Assembly (NCBI RefSeq): GCF_900114245.1
Contig: NZ_FOSK01000006.1
Span: 186,001-250,000 of the forward strand
Direction: 5' to 3'
DNA from: Pseudovibrio ascidiaceicola
GTDB lineage: Bacteria; Pseudomonadota; Alphaproteobacteria; Rhizobiales; Stappiaceae
Length of the DNA stretch: 64,000 bases
Made by a program: the position numbers and the translations under genes. A model generated the notes under the pieces. The model was not told where the DNA came from, made no database searches, and saw only the letters and a list, made by a program, of their open reading frames with translations. How positions within the stretch are numbered: position 1 is the first letter of the stretch; each line of letters opens with the position of its first letter. This document shows positions 25,415-34,457 of this stretch, piece after piece.

Positions 25415-27262
25415 ATGACACTCAAGCACGTCACTCCATTTTCCATCACCTATCAAAGCGCTGATGCAGCCACGGCAGGCTCTGCCCTTGGTGAACTGCC
25501 GGAGTGGGACCTTTCAGTTTTTTACAGCTCTATTGATGATCCCGCGATTGATCAGGATATGGCGCGAGCGAAAGAACTGGCAGAGCAGTTTGAAGCAGAC
25601 TGCAAAGGCAAGCTTGCTGAAATTGCAGCACGTTCTGGCGATGAGCTCGCCGAAATCGTGCGTCGTTATGAGGAACTTGAAGATCTGATGGGGCGTATCG
25701 GCTCTTTTGCCGGTCTGGCTTACACCAGCATCACAACAGATCCAGCTCGTCAGAAGTTTTATGGTGATGTGCAGGAAAAGCTGACGACTGCGAGCCTTCA
25801 CATGCTGTTCTTGTCACTTGAGATGAACAAGATTGAAGATGAGGTTCTGGAAAAGGCGCTGAACTCCGAAAAGCTGGCGTATTATCGCCCTTGGCTGGAA
25901 GACCTGCGCAAAGAACGCCCGCATGAACGCAGTGAGGAAATTGAACAGCTGTTTCATGAGAAGCACGTGACCGGCGCTGCAGCGTGGAACAGGTTGTTTG
26001 ATGAGACAATCTCTGGTTCTCGTTATGAGATTGATGGTGAAGAGCTTTCCATTGAGCAGACATTGAACTTGCTGCAAGGACCTGATGGGGACATGCGCAA
26101 GAAGGCTGCTGAATCGCTTGCGAAAACCTTCGGTAAAAATCTGAGCATCTTTACGCTGATCATGAACACACTGGCGAAAGATAAAGATACTTACGACCGC
26201 TGGCATAACTTTGATGATATTGCTGACAGCCGTCACCTTGCCAACCGTGTTGAACGCGAGGTTGTTGATGCGCTGGTTGATGCGGTCCGTGCTGCTTATC
26301 CGCGTTTGTCGCACCGTTATTATGCGATGAAAGCCAAGTGGCTTGGCGTTGAGAAGATGAATTTCTGGGATCGTAATGCGCCGCTACCACAAGCTGATAC
26401 GCGCGATATTCCGTGGAATGAAGCAAAAGGCACCGTTTTGGATGCTTATGCGAAATTCTCGCCGGAACTTTCCGAAATTGCAGAGCAGTTCTTCGATAAG
26501 AATTGGATTGATGCTGCTGCTCGCCCAGGTAAGTCACCGGGTGCTTTCTCTCACCCAACTGTGCCAAGTGCCCATCCGTTTGTGTTGATCAACTATCAAG
26601 GCAAAATTCGGGATGTGATGACGCTGGCGCATGAGCTTGGTCATGGCGTGCATCAGGTTCTTGCTGCACCAAACGGCGCGCTGATGGCACCGACACCGCT
26701 GACCTTGGCTGAAACCGCCTCTGTGTTTGGTGAGATGCTGACCTTCAAGGATCTGCTCGCGAAGGCAGAGACGCCTGAAAAGCGTCAGATCATGCTGGCT
26801 GCCAAAGTGGAAGACATGCTGAACACTGTTGTGCGTCAGATCGCCTTTTATACTTTCGAGCGTCAGGTGCATGAGCTGCGTAAGGAAGGAGAGCTGACTG
26901 CTGAGCAGATTTCGGCAATCTGGATGGGCGTTCAGGAAGAAAGCCTCGGTGAGGCGATTGACCTGGAAGGCGGCTATGAGAACTTCTGGACCTACATTCC
27001 GCACTTCATCCATTCGCCGTTCTATGTTTACGCCTATGCCTTCGGTGATTGCCTCGTGAACTCGCTTTATGCGGTTTACGAAGAAGCTGAGGATGGCTTC
27101 CAGCAGAAGTATTTCGACCTGCTGAAAGCGGGCGGTACCAAACACCATAGCGAGCTGCTGGCTCCATTCGGTCTGGACGCAACGGACCCAGCCTTCTGGC
27201 AGAAAGGCTTGGCTGTGATTGAGCGGTTCATTGATGAGCTGGAAGAGATGGATAAGGCGTAA
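25415..27262 (+). CDS. pepF: M3-family oligoendopeptidase F
   Basis: This 615-residue zinc metallopeptidase degrades short peptides in the cytoplasm. The zinc site is LAHELGHGVH with His406, Glu407 and His410, and the third ligand glutamate lies downstream in LAETASVFGEM. The N-terminal helical region (LPEWDLSVFYSSIDD, LLGRIG-like LEDLMGRIGSFAGLAYT) fits PepF/M3 family members. Length is normal. No clear Shine-Dalgarno precedes ATG 25415. Confidence 0.93.
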   Translation: MTLKHVTPFSITYQSADAATAGSALGELPEWDLSVFYSSIDDPAIDQDMARAKELAEQFEADCKGKLAEIAARSGDELAEIVRRYEELEDLMGRIGSFAGLAYTSITTDPARQKFYGDVQEKLTTASLHMLFLSLEMNKIEDEVLEKALNSEKLAYYRPWLEDLRKERPHERSEEIEQLFHEKHVTGAAAWNRLFDETISGSRYEIDGEELSIEQTLNLLQGPDGDMRKKAAESLAKTFGKNLSIFTLIMNTLAKDKDTYDRWHNFDDIADSRHLANRVEREVVDALVDAVRAAYPRLSHRYYAMKAKWLGVEKMNFWDRNAPLPQADTRDIPWNEAKGTVLDAYAKFSPELSEIAEQFFDKNWIDAAARPGKSPGAFSHPTVPSAHPFVLINYQGKIRDVMTLAHELGHGVHQVLAAPNGALMAPTPLTLAETASVFGEMLTFKDLLAKAETPEKRQIMLAAKVEDMLNTVVRQIAFYTFERQVHELRKEGELTAEQISAIWMGVQEESLGEAIDLEGGYENFWTYIPHFIHSPFYVYAYAFGDCLVNSLYAVYEEAEDGFQQKYFDLLKAGGTKHHSELLAPFGLDATDPAFWQKGLAVIERFIDELEEMDKA

Positions 27263-27312
27263 GCTAAACTGGGTTTGATGTTTTTAAGAGGCGGGGGCGT
27301 TTGCTCTCGCCG

Positions 27313-27957
27313 TCACTTATTTTCTACTATGGGTTCAAAAATTGGGGGACGGCCCAACTGGTTCCAAATTAGCATTTCATTTAGGCGTTCAGTTGTTGGG
27401 AGTTCTTTAATATTACGCTCTGAGTGACCTTCATAGATTTTCTTCTCATACATCCAGCCTTGAAACGTGGAATACTCTGAAATCAGTTTTGCATCTCCAG
27501 GAGCATGGACTTGTGTTTCTATGTGAAGAAAATTGCGGGTGTGTCTGATAACCTCTTCGAAATTACCCTTATGATGGAGCACATCTTGTCCTCCTAAATC
27601 GGATAGAGTCGGTTTCAAGTCGAATGCATTTTTTTCAAAAATGAGAAATCGCTTTTGAGAAAACCGGTTGGCTGCACTTCGCCGAATACCTAAGTCTATT
27701 CCCAACTCAAATGGCATATTCATTCGAAAAGCTTCACCTGCTTCTTGTGCTCGACATAGCGACAGGTCGTGCATTGAGTATTTGCAAGCTTGTATGAGCT
27801 CAATGATTTTGTCTAATCGATTTTCTCCAGCCTCAAGACTTTCTGTTGCTAAACGCGGCTGAAAATCGAGGTAAACGATTGTAAAAAGTGCTGCCTCTAA
27901 AAGTGGTGCATATTCGGCATCAAATGGACAATTAATAAAAACGGACTTTTCAAACAA
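27313..27957 (-). CDS. TIR/nucleoside deoxyribosyltransferase-like protein of a two-gene cassette
   Basis: This 214-residue protein begins FEKSVFINCPFDAEYAPLLEAALFTIVYLDFQPRLA, continues with ENRLDKIIELIQACKYSMHDLSLC and has NMPFELGIDLG with Glu84. These are the strand, helix and acidic-residue features of the TIR/deoxyribosyltransferase-like superfamily, whose members bind or cleave NAD or nucleotides, often in phage defence. Function here is inferred. The start is TTG 27957, with AAAGGA in the end of the DUF2188 gene three bases upstream, so translation is coupled. The region is visibly more AT-rich than its neighbours. Confidence 0.65.
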   Translation of the reverse strand: MFEKSVFINCPFDAEYAPLLEAALFTIVYLDFQPRLATESLEAGENRLDKIIELIQACKYSMHDLSLCRAQEAGEAFRMNMPFELGIDLGIRRSAANRFSQKRFLIFEKNAFDLKPTLSDLGGQDVLHHKGNFEEVIRHTRNFLHIETQVHAPGDAKLISEYSTFQGWMYEKKIYEGHSERNIKELPTTERLNEMLIWNQLGRPPIFEPIVENK

Positions 27958-27960
27958 AAT

Positions 27961-28185
27961 TTATCCTTTCGGAGGGAAGGGATCCTCTCCATAGGAACTT
28001 CGCTCACGAATTCGGCCATCGCGCCCATGTATATACAGCTCTGTTTTTTGCCTCTGGGCTTTCTTACGGGCATCAGCAATTGCTTCATCTTGCGTTTTAA
28101 ATGTTCGGCTGGCCTTTGACGCACCTGCTCTTCGCACACTCCAGCCACTACCGCTCGGAACAACGTGCTGCGCCTTACCTGACAT
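27961..28185 (-). CDS. DUF2188 protein
   Basis: The 74-residue HVVPSGSGWSVRRAGASKASRTFKTQDEAIADARKKAQRQKTELYIHGRDGRIRERSSYGEDPFPPKG is a complete DUF2188 domain, a small beta-rich fold of unknown function seen in many bacteria, often beside other genes in accessory islands. It is the first gene of a two-gene unit with the TIR-like protein. It could be a regulatory, immunity or nucleic-acid-binding partner; the sequence does not decide. Confidence 0.78.
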   Translation of the reverse strand: MSGKAQHVVPSGSGWSVRRAGASKASRTFKTQDEAIADARKKAQRQKTELYIHGRDGRIRERSSYGEDPFPPKG

Positions 28186-28269
28186 GTTTAGTCCTTTCGA
28201 AGAACGTATCAGATTGCATGTTATCGACTTTGGTGACCCATGTATAGTTTGCTGCGGGTTTGTTTATGC

Positions 28270-28725
28270 TCACTGCTGAATATCTTCCCTGCCGCGGACG
28301 GACATCATGGTGCCTGATAGGGTGGCGACTTTCTTTTCACTGCCGTCCTTAATTGCGTAGGCGGTGGCGTTGACGAAGGTGATTGTGCGGCCTGGTTTTT
28401 CTACTTTTGCTCTGAAGATGAAATGGTCTCCGGTAGCTGGGTTCATGAGATTGGTTTTGAGTTCGATAGTAAGTACAGCAGCGTCTTCGTCCATCAGAGA
28501 GAAAGCTGCGTAGCCGGCTGCGCTGTCGAGGGCTGTGGTGACGATACCAGCGTGGAGGAAGCCGTGTTGCTGGGTAAAATCCTTGTTGTACGGCATGGTC
28601 AGCTCGACGATGCCGGGTTCTACTCTGGCGATTTCAATACCCAATGAGGCCATGGCTGGCTGACGGGCAAAGCTGTCTCGTACTTTCTTCTCATAACCTG
28701 CAAATCGAGGCGTAAACTCACTCAT
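28270..28725 (-). CDS. PaaI-family hotdog thioesterase
   Basis: This 151-residue hotdog-fold protein hydrolyses acyl- or aryl-CoA esters. The catalytic region is QQHGFLHAGIVTTALDSAAGYAA with His54, Gly55 and Asp67. The C-terminal strand LSGTMMSV is typical. The physiological substrate is unknown. It lies 30 bases before the AraC-type gene on the same strand (transcribed after it) and may be in its transcription unit. Confidence 0.88.
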   Translation of the reverse strand: MSEFTPRFAGYEKKVRDSFARQPAMASLGIEIARVEPGIVELTMPYNKDFTQQHGFLHAGIVTTALDSAAGYAAFSLMDEDAAVLTIELKTNLMNPATGDHFIFRAKVEKPGRTITFVNATAYAIKDGSEKKVATLSGTMMSVRGREDIQQ

Positions 28726-28755
28726 ATTATCTCCGAAAATGTCTATCTGAATCTG

Positions 28756-29541
28756 TTAGGTGGCAACTATGCCAAGTCTTAGTGCGGGGTGGCTCTCGTA
28801 GTCTTGAAGGAAACGGACAGTTTCAGTCTTGCGCCAGATTTGTCGGAACTGTGCTGGTGTATGGCCCGTCTTTTCGCGGAAGTCCCGACTGAAATGAGCC
28901 TGATCAGCAAACTCGTGATCGTAGGCGATATCAGTGAGTGAGGTGTTGGTTCTGGTGATATCAGAGAGAGCCTCGTGAAACCGATTGAGCCCCGCGAACG
29001 GCTTGGGGGATAGACCCATATGCGCCTTGAAATGTCGGCGCGCTGTCCTTTCTGACCTCTTGTCAGGCCGATCATCAGCATATTGTGGCAAACTGTTATC
29101 GGGTACGGACGAGATCAAGAGGTCGCATATTTCGATAAGGGTTTGATGGACGCCCTCGATACTTAACCGAGCCAGAGTATGTTGCTGGAGAGCGGCTACG
29201 ATTTGCTCTTGCATACGGTATGATGGATGCTGAATGGTTTTGGGTGGCAAGTGCTTAAACCTCATCCCCCATATGGTGCCGATGACCGGATGTTTCTTAA
29301 GTGAAGCTGTCAGTTTAGGAGGTGTGTATTTCGGCTTGAATGGGGTGTCTGAATGGTCTGCGTGATGCTCGAACCGTAACGAAGCATAGGGAGAGGCGAA
29401 GTTGCCTTTGCTTTGGGCTGAGAGCGTTCCATCGTCGTGGAGGTAGAATGTACTTTCAATGAAATGCGTTTGCCTGTTCGGGGTGTTGAACTCTAGGTAA
29501 CAGGCTTTGGTATTGGCTAATTCACTTGAAGGCACAGTCAC
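28756..29541 (-). CDS. AraC-family transcriptional regulator
   Basis: This 261-residue protein ends in an AraC DNA-binding domain of two helix-turn-helix motifs at about 165-245 (SERTARRHFKAHMGLSPKPFAGLNRFHEALSDI...SLTDIAYDHEFADQAHFSRDFREKTGHTPAQFRQ). The N-terminal 150 residues look like the ligand-binding half of the type with an acyl or fatty-acid-like sensor, but no family is certain. GTG 29541 with GAGGT upstream is the start. It may control the thioesterase gene behind it. Confidence 0.87.
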   Translation of the reverse strand: MTVPSSELANTKACYLEFNTPNRQTHFIESTFYLHDDGTLSAQSKGNFASPYASLRFEHHADHSDTPFKPKYTPPKLTASLKKHPVIGTIWGMRFKHLPPKTIQHPSYRMQEQIVAALQQHTLARLSIEGVHQTLIEICDLLISSVPDNSLPQYADDRPDKRSERTARRHFKAHMGLSPKPFAGLNRFHEALSDITRTNTSLTDIAYDHEFADQAHFSRDFREKTGHTPAQFRQIWRKTETVRFLQDYESHPALRLGIVAT

Positions 29542-29667
29542 TCACAAACCTCACTGGATTACTGAGAGGAGTGTAGAGGGAACTGAGTAGCTTACTGAAG
29601 CTCAACGTTTGTCGGAGTTATAATATGGCTTTGCTGGCTCTCTTGTTTACTGCTGGTCCTTTGCCCA

Positions 29668-30045
29668 CTAGCGGTGTTGGTCTATCAGAATAGGGTTTCC
29701 ATCCGGATCAATCACAGTGAAGCTTGCCGGACCTGATGTGGTCTCGTCTGCTTCTTGTCCGTGAACTTCAATGCCATCAGCTTTCAAGCGCTTTTGGAGC
29801 TCTCTCACATCGATAAACTCATCAAGGGCTTGTGCTTCCTGATCCCATCCTGGATTGAAGGTGAGCATGTTCTTTTCAAACATTCCCTGAAACAACCCGA
29901 TGATAGTCTCGCCATTCTTCATGATCGCCCAGCCATCTGTGCCATCACAACCAGGATCGCATGCGAAGCCGAGCTTTTGATAGAACGAGATTGATGCTTT
30001 GATGTCCTTAACCGTCAGGCTGATTGAAAATGCACCCAATTGCAT
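29668..30045 (-). CDS. VOC/glyoxalase-family protein
   Basis: This 125-residue vicinal-oxygen-chelate protein shows [22 protein letters not shown] and the C-terminal [18 protein letters not shown]. Members are metal-dependent lyases, dioxygenases or drug-binding proteins; the substrate is unknown. GAGGGGG precedes ATG 30045. It is a single gene, divergent from purB. Confidence 0.85.
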   Translation of the reverse strand: MQLGAFSISLTVKDIKASISFYQKLGFACDPGCDGTDGWAIMKNGETIIGLFQGMFEKNMLTFNPGWDQEAQALDEFIDVRELQKRLKADGIEVHGQEADETTSGPASFTVIDPDGNPILIDQHR

Positions 30046-30377
30046 GTGACTTCCCCCTCAAGAACCACTTTGAAACGTCTTAGATGCTCAGCATAAGGGA
30101 AGTTTTGCAGAGCTCAAGTTGGTCATGAACCACGATGCAACAGATACTGCCAAGGGGGATTTCCGGCTTGGATTTGATTGTGTTTGGTTGCAGACAAGTT
30201 GACTGAAAATTGCAGGTTCTTTTTTCGGGTGATGAAGAAATATTCATAGTACGCATAGCAACGTTGAATTCTCTAAAAAACGCGTTTTTTCGGCATTACC
30301 AGAGCTTTCTGGCATTGTTCTAGAGAGCCTGTCCTGCTACATCCTGCGACAGAATTGTAACGCATACGAGGACTGGC
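30046..30377. promoter_or_regulatory. Divergent intergenic region before purB, with AAAAAACGCGTTTTTT palindrome
   Basis: The 330-base gap has no gene. It contains a perfect 16-bp palindrome of six A, CGCG and six T at 30275-30290, about 90 bases before the purB start. It could be an operator, a protein-bend site or a small bidirectional terminator. No PurR-type box was recognised. Confidence 0.4.
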
Positions 30378-31706
30378 ATGATCCCGCGCTATTCGCGTCC
30401 TGACATGGTCGCTATTTGGTCTCCTGAAACGAAATTTCGCATCTGGTTTGAGATTGAAGCTCATGCCTGTAATGCTCTGGCAGAGCTGGGTGTGATCCCA
30501 AAAGAATCTGCTGAGAAGATCTGGGAGAAGGGTGGTCCAGCTACCTTCGACATTGCGCGGATTGATGAGATCGAGCGTGAAACCAAGCACGATGTGATTG
30601 CGTTCCTGACACATCTTGCTGAAATCGTTGGTCCGGAAGCACGCTTTGTGCACCAGGGCATGACCTCTTCTGACGTTTTGGACACCTGTTTCAACGTTCA
30701 GCTGGTTCGTGCAGCAGACCTTCTGCTGGCCGATATGGACAAGCTGCTGGCTGCTTTGAAGCGCCGTGCTTACGAGCACAAAGACACAGTGACCATCGGT
30801 CGTTCCCACGGCATTCATGCTGAGCCAGTGACCTTTGGTCTAAAAATGGCTCAGGCTTATGCTGAGTTTGATCGCTGTAAGAAGCGTCTTGAGCTGGCTC
30901 GCGAAGAGATCGCAACCTGTGCGATCTCCGGTGCTGTTGGTACCTTTGCAAACATCGACCCGCGTGTTGAAGAGCATGTTGCTGAGAAGCTGGGGTTGGG
31001 TGCTGAGCCTGTTTCCACTCAGGTTATTCCGCGTGACCGTCATGCCATGTTCTTCGCGGTTTTGGGTGTGATTGCATCCTCTATCGAACGTCTTTCTACA
31101 GAAGTACGCCATCTGCAGCGCACGGAAGTTCTGGAAGCTGAGGAGTTCTTCTCAAAAGGCCAGAAGGGCTCTTCTGCGATGCCGCATAAGCGGAACCCTG
31201 TGCTGACTGAGAACCTGACCGGTCTTGCTCGTATGGTTCGTTCTTATGCATTGCCTGCTATGGAGAACGTTGCACTGTGGCATGAGCGCGATATCTCGCA
31301 CTCTTCCGTTGAGCGTATGATCGGTCCTGATGCGACTGTAACACTGGACTTTGCGCTGGCTCGTTTGACCAACGTGATGGAAAATCTAGTGGTTTACCCA
31401 GAGCGTATGATGGGTAACATGGATCGCCTTGGTGGTCTGGTGCACTCTCAGCGTATTTTGCTGGCACTGACGCAGGCTGGTGCATCTCGCGAAGATAGCT
31501 ACCGCCTTGTTCAGCGTAATGCGATGAAGGTTTGGGACAGCTACCAGGTTTCTGGTGATGCGAAGGTGGACTTCCTGACTGAACTGCTGGCGGATGAAGA
31601 TGTTCGCAAACATCTTTCTGAAGAGCAAATTCGTGAGCGCTTTGACCTTGGCTACCACACCAAGAATGTAGATGTGATCTTTAAGCGGGTGTTTGGCGAA
31701 GCCTAA
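30378..31706 (+). CDS. purB: Adenylosuccinate lyase
   Basis: This 442-residue fumarase/aspartase-superfamily enzyme removes fumarate from SAICAR and adenylosuccinate in purine synthesis. The signature GSSAMPHKRNP is present, with GMTSSDVLDT and TIGRSHGIHAEP earlier. Length is that of the alphaproteobacterial enzyme. GAGGA precedes ATG 30378. Other purine genes in the window are purK and purE at 45464-47142, not in the same operon. Confidence 0.96.
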   Translation: MIPRYSRPDMVAIWSPETKFRIWFEIEAHACNALAELGVIPKESAEKIWEKGGPATFDIARIDEIERETKHDVIAFLTHLAEIVGPEARFVHQGMTSSDVLDTCFNVQLVRAADLLLADMDKLLAALKRRAYEHKDTVTIGRSHGIHAEPVTFGLKMAQAYAEFDRCKKRLELAREEIATCAISGAVGTFANIDPRVEEHVAEKLGLGAEPVSTQVIPRDRHAMFFAVLGVIASSIERLSTEVRHLQRTEVLEAEEFFSKGQKGSSAMPHKRNPVLTENLTGLARMVRSYALPAMENVALWHERDISHSSVERMIGPDATVTLDFALARLTNVMENLVVYPERMMGNMDRLGGLVHSQRILLALTQAGASREDSYRLVQRNAMKVWDSYQVSGDAKVDFLTELLADEDVRKHLSEEQIRERFDLGYHTKNVDVIFKRVFGEA

Positions 31707-31735
31707 GCAACCCGTACACAGCAGTGGAGGGGAAG

Positions 31736-32095
31736 ATGAAGCTTTATGGTCTACGGATTTTCGTGAGTGATATCGAAAAGGCCAGGGAGTTTTATGCCGA
31801 AACGCTCGGTCTTCCTCTTAGCTGGGAAATGCCAGAGCTTGGCGCGTTTGGTGCCAAGCTCGACAACGCAGAGCTCATTATTGAGCAAGCGCATAACGAG
31901 GAAGACCAAGAATACATTGGTCGCTTTCTCGGTGCGTCACTTCAGGTCGATGATATCGTCGATACTTATGAGCGCCTTTGTGAGAAAGGCGTTGCCTTTA
32001 CCAGCCCGCCTGAAAAGCAGGTGTGGGGCGGAGTTCTTGCACATTTTCATGATCCGTTTGGCAATGTTTTGACACTGCTGGGTGAACCTCGCTGA
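31736..32095 (+). CDS. VOC/glyoxalase-family protein
   Basis: This 119-residue single VOC module has the N-terminal LRIFVSDIEKAREFYAETLGLPL and the closing HFHDPFGNVLTLLGEP with a metal-ligand glutamate nearby. The reaction is unknown. GGAGGGG precedes ATG 31736, 29 bases after the purB stop, so it may be cotranscribed with purB. Confidence 0.85.
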   Translation: MKLYGLRIFVSDIEKAREFYAETLGLPLSWEMPELGAFGAKLDNAELIIEQAHNEEDQEYIGRFLGASLQVDDIVDTYERLCEKGVAFTSPPEKQVWGGVLAHFHDPFGNVLTLLGEPR

Positions 32096-32149
32096 CAACA
32101 TGGTCCTTCTTAGTTTTAATAGGGCTGATGTCGATCAGGAGTCATTGCT

Positions 32150-32950
32150 ATGAGAATTGCGGTTATCTCGGACATTCACGGTAACCTGCCTGCTCTGGAA
32201 GCTGTTCATCGCGACATAAAGCGGAAGTCACCGGATCTGGTATTTAATCTGGGTGATTGTGTTTCCGGACCGCTGTGGCCAGAAGAAACGGCTCAGTACC
32301 TTATCGCAGAAAACTGGCTTACTGTGCGTGGCAATCATGACCGGCATTTGGTGGACCATGTCCAATCCAAGATGGGTCCTAGCGATGCACATGCTTATTC
32401 TCTCCTTTCTGATGAATCCAAGGCATGGTTGAAGCAACTGCCAACGCAAATGGAACATGTAGAGAATGTGTTTCTGTGCCATGGCACGCCATCAGCTGAT
32501 CATGTTTATCTCACTGAAGAGCTTTGTGGGGATCACACCAGAATTGCATCACCGGAGTATGTGTTAGAGCATATTGGCGATGTCTCGTCACCGCTGGTCG
32601 TTTGTGGGCACTCCCACATCCCTCGGGTCATCTGGTTAGAGACAACCGGACAAATCGTGATGAATGCAGGCAGTGTTGGGCTGCCAGCCTATGATGATGA
32701 CAAGCCTCATGCACATACGATGGAAGTTGGAAGTCCTCATGCGCGGTACATGATTGTGACCCGGGTTGGGACACGGTGGTCCTTTGAAGAGCGAATGGTG
32801 AACTACGATTGGGATCATGCCAGTAGAAAAGCTGCGCGTAATCAGCGTGGAGATTGGGCTGGCGCTTTGAAAACTGGGTATTTTCGTCCTATTAAGCTGC
32901 CAGACTTTTTAGCACGACCACGTATTGAGGAACCTTATGAAGATTTCTGA
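32150..32950 (+). CDS. Calcineurin-like metallophosphoesterase (YfcE-like)
   Basis: This 266-residue protein has the five phosphoesterase blocks: ISDIHGNLPAL, NLGDCVSGPL, VRGNHDR, FLCHGTP and CGHSHIPR. It binds two metals and hydrolyses phosphodiesters or monoesters; the substrate is unknown. The end overlaps the next gene by 14 bases. Confidence 0.9.
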   Translation: MRIAVISDIHGNLPALEAVHRDIKRKSPDLVFNLGDCVSGPLWPEETAQYLIAENWLTVRGNHDRHLVDHVQSKMGPSDAHAYSLLSDESKAWLKQLPTQMEHVENVFLCHGTPSADHVYLTEELCGDHTRIASPEYVLEHIGDVSSPLVVCGHSHIPRVIWLETTGQIVMNAGSVGLPAYDDDKPHAHTMEVGSPHARYMIVTRVGTRWSFEERMVNYDWDHASRKAARNQRGDWAGALKTGYFRPIKLPDFLARPRIEEPYEDF

Positions 32951-33488
32951 GGCGGACATTCTCATTGTCCCCGGCCTACATGGCTCCGACGCAAACCACT
33001 GGCAAAGCCGTTGGGAAACAAAATTCTCCACTGGTCGGCGTGTTGAGCAGAGCAGTTGGAGCAAGCCAGACCTTGAGGAATGGGTGAATGCCGTTGTGAA
33101 GGCGGTCGAAGAAGCCACGCGTCCGGTGGTGCTTGTTGCGCACTCTGCTGGTGTTGTTGCAGTGATTCACGCTGCACCTCGTATCAAGAATTGGGTGAAG
33201 GGTGCTTATCTGGTTGCGCCTGCAGATGTGGATGATACCTCATGTGTTCCGTCGGAATTGCATAGCTTTGGTCCGTTTCCAACTTCCCCGCTGCCGTTCC
33301 ATGCCAAGGTTGTGGCGAGCCGCAATGATCCTTATTGCACCTTCGAGCGTGCGGAGCAGCTTGCCAAGCTCTGGAATGCACGTTTGCAGGATGCTGGTGA
33401 AAGTGGCCATATCAATTCTGAGAGCGGTCAAGGGCCGTGGCCAGAAGGCATTATTTCGTTTGCTCATTTCATGAAAGAGCTCGGGTAA
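32937..33488 (+). CDS. RBBP9/YdeN-family alpha/beta hydrolase
   Basis: This 183-residue serine hydrolase has IVPGLHGSDANHWQSRWE and the nucleophile elbow LVAHSAGV, then ASRNDPYCTFERAEQLA with the acid and GHINSESG with the catalytic His. The natural substrate is unknown. ATG 32937 has GAGG upstream inside the end of the phosphoesterase gene, so the two are translationally coupled. Confidence 0.88.
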   Translation: MKISEADILIVPGLHGSDANHWQSRWETKFSTGRRVEQSSWSKPDLEEWVNAVVKAVEEATRPVVLVAHSAGVVAVIHAAPRIKNWVKGAYLVAPADVDDTSCVPSELHSFGPFPTSPLPFHAKVVASRNDPYCTFERAEQLAKLWNARLQDAGESGHINSESGQGPWPEGIISFAHFMKELG

Positions 33489-33504
33489 TCCGTATAGGTT
33501 GAAG

Positions 33505-33548
33505 AACGCCCTCCTTCCGGTGCATGTTTTGGATGGGGAGGGCGTTTT
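33505..33548 (+). promoter_or_regulatory. Hairpin that ends one gene and hides the ribosome site of the next
   Basis: AACGCCCTCC (33505-33514) pairs perfectly with GGAGGGCGTT (33537-33546), closing a 22-base loop, followed by TTAT. The 3' arm contains GGAGG, the natural Shine-Dalgarno for ATG 33549. So the structure works as a weak terminator after the hydrolase and would also block translation of the DUF3445 gene when folded. Confidence 0.55.
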
Positions 33549-34457
33549 ATGTCGCGATTTGCACATACACCTTATGATGGCTCTAAGAGACCGTTTACCG
33601 TTGGGCTTGAGCCTCTTGATTTGAGAGAGTGGATTGAGCCCGATGAGTTTTTAACTGCCCATCTTGATGAAAAAGAGCGACTGATTGCAGATCCTAAGAG
33701 GTTTGTGTTTGCGGCAGAAGCGGATACTGAAGCAGCTCAGCGCGAAGTAGCAGATCTTCTTGCTGTCCATCTGCTTGATCAATTTCCCAGTATTTATGAG
33801 CGTCACTCGGACAATTCTCTTAGCGTGAAGAATGCAGGGAAGCGTGTTGAGCTATCGTTTTGTGCTGAACCGCCACTACTAGCTATCTCCCGTGTCGTTC
33901 AGGAAGATCTGGTGCTGATGCGTAAAGGCGATGATGGGTATAGACTTGTTGCTGCAAGCCTGTGTTTTCCTTCCAGTTGGTCTCTAGCGGAAAAGTTCGG
34001 CGGCTCAATGAGTGCAATCCATGAAGGGGTACCGGATTTCAATGGACATCGCATGGGACACATGGTTCAGCGGATTTTTGAAAGGTTGGAAGCAGATAAG
34101 CCCGTTTGGCGACTGAACTGGTCTCTGTATACGGACGCTGAGCTTCATCATCCGATTTCAGGTTTGCGCGGGGAAGTTCTTTGTGAGGCTGATCAGGCAT
34201 TTGAGCAGCTTTATGTGCGCGTTGAGAAGCAGACATTGCGACGTCTGCCTAACAGTGGAGATATCCTCTTCACTATCAGGGTTCATCATGATCCCGTTCA
34301 TGGCCTGTTAGAGCATCCGGATGGTGATCAACTAGCCCAAGGCCTAAAGACGCAGTTGCTTGAGTTAACTGATGAGCAGTTGGACTACAAAGGCATCAAA
34401 ACGCACGCATCAACTATCGCACGAGCGCTTGATATGATCGCTGGGGAACGTGTTTAG
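33549..34457 (+). CDS. DUF3445 family protein (haem-dependent oxidative N-demethylase-like)
   Basis: This 302-residue protein matches DUF3445, the family of the haem-dependent oxidative N-demethylase alpha subunit: PFTVGLEPLDLREWIEPDEFLTAHLDEKERLI, VAASLCFPSSWSLAEKFGGSMSAIHEGVPDFN, RLNWSLYTDAELHHP and LRRLPNSGDILFTIRVH. Members demethylate small amines such as dimethylamine; that activity here is inferred. The reductase-type beta and gamma subunits are not nearby. Its stop overlaps the convergent regulator by four bases. Confidence 0.85.
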   Translation: MSRFAHTPYDGSKRPFTVGLEPLDLREWIEPDEFLTAHLDEKERLIADPKRFVFAAEADTEAAQREVADLLAVHLLDQFPSIYERHSDNSLSVKNAGKRVELSFCAEPPLLAISRVVQEDLVLMRKGDDGYRLVAASLCFPSSWSLAEKFGGSMSAIHEGVPDFNGHRMGHMVQRIFERLEADKPVWRLNWSLYTDAELHHPISGLRGEVLCEADQAFEQLYVRVEKQTLRRLPNSGDILFTIRVHHDPVHGLLEHPDGDQLAQGLKTQLLELTDEQLDYKGIKTHASTIARALDMIAGERV

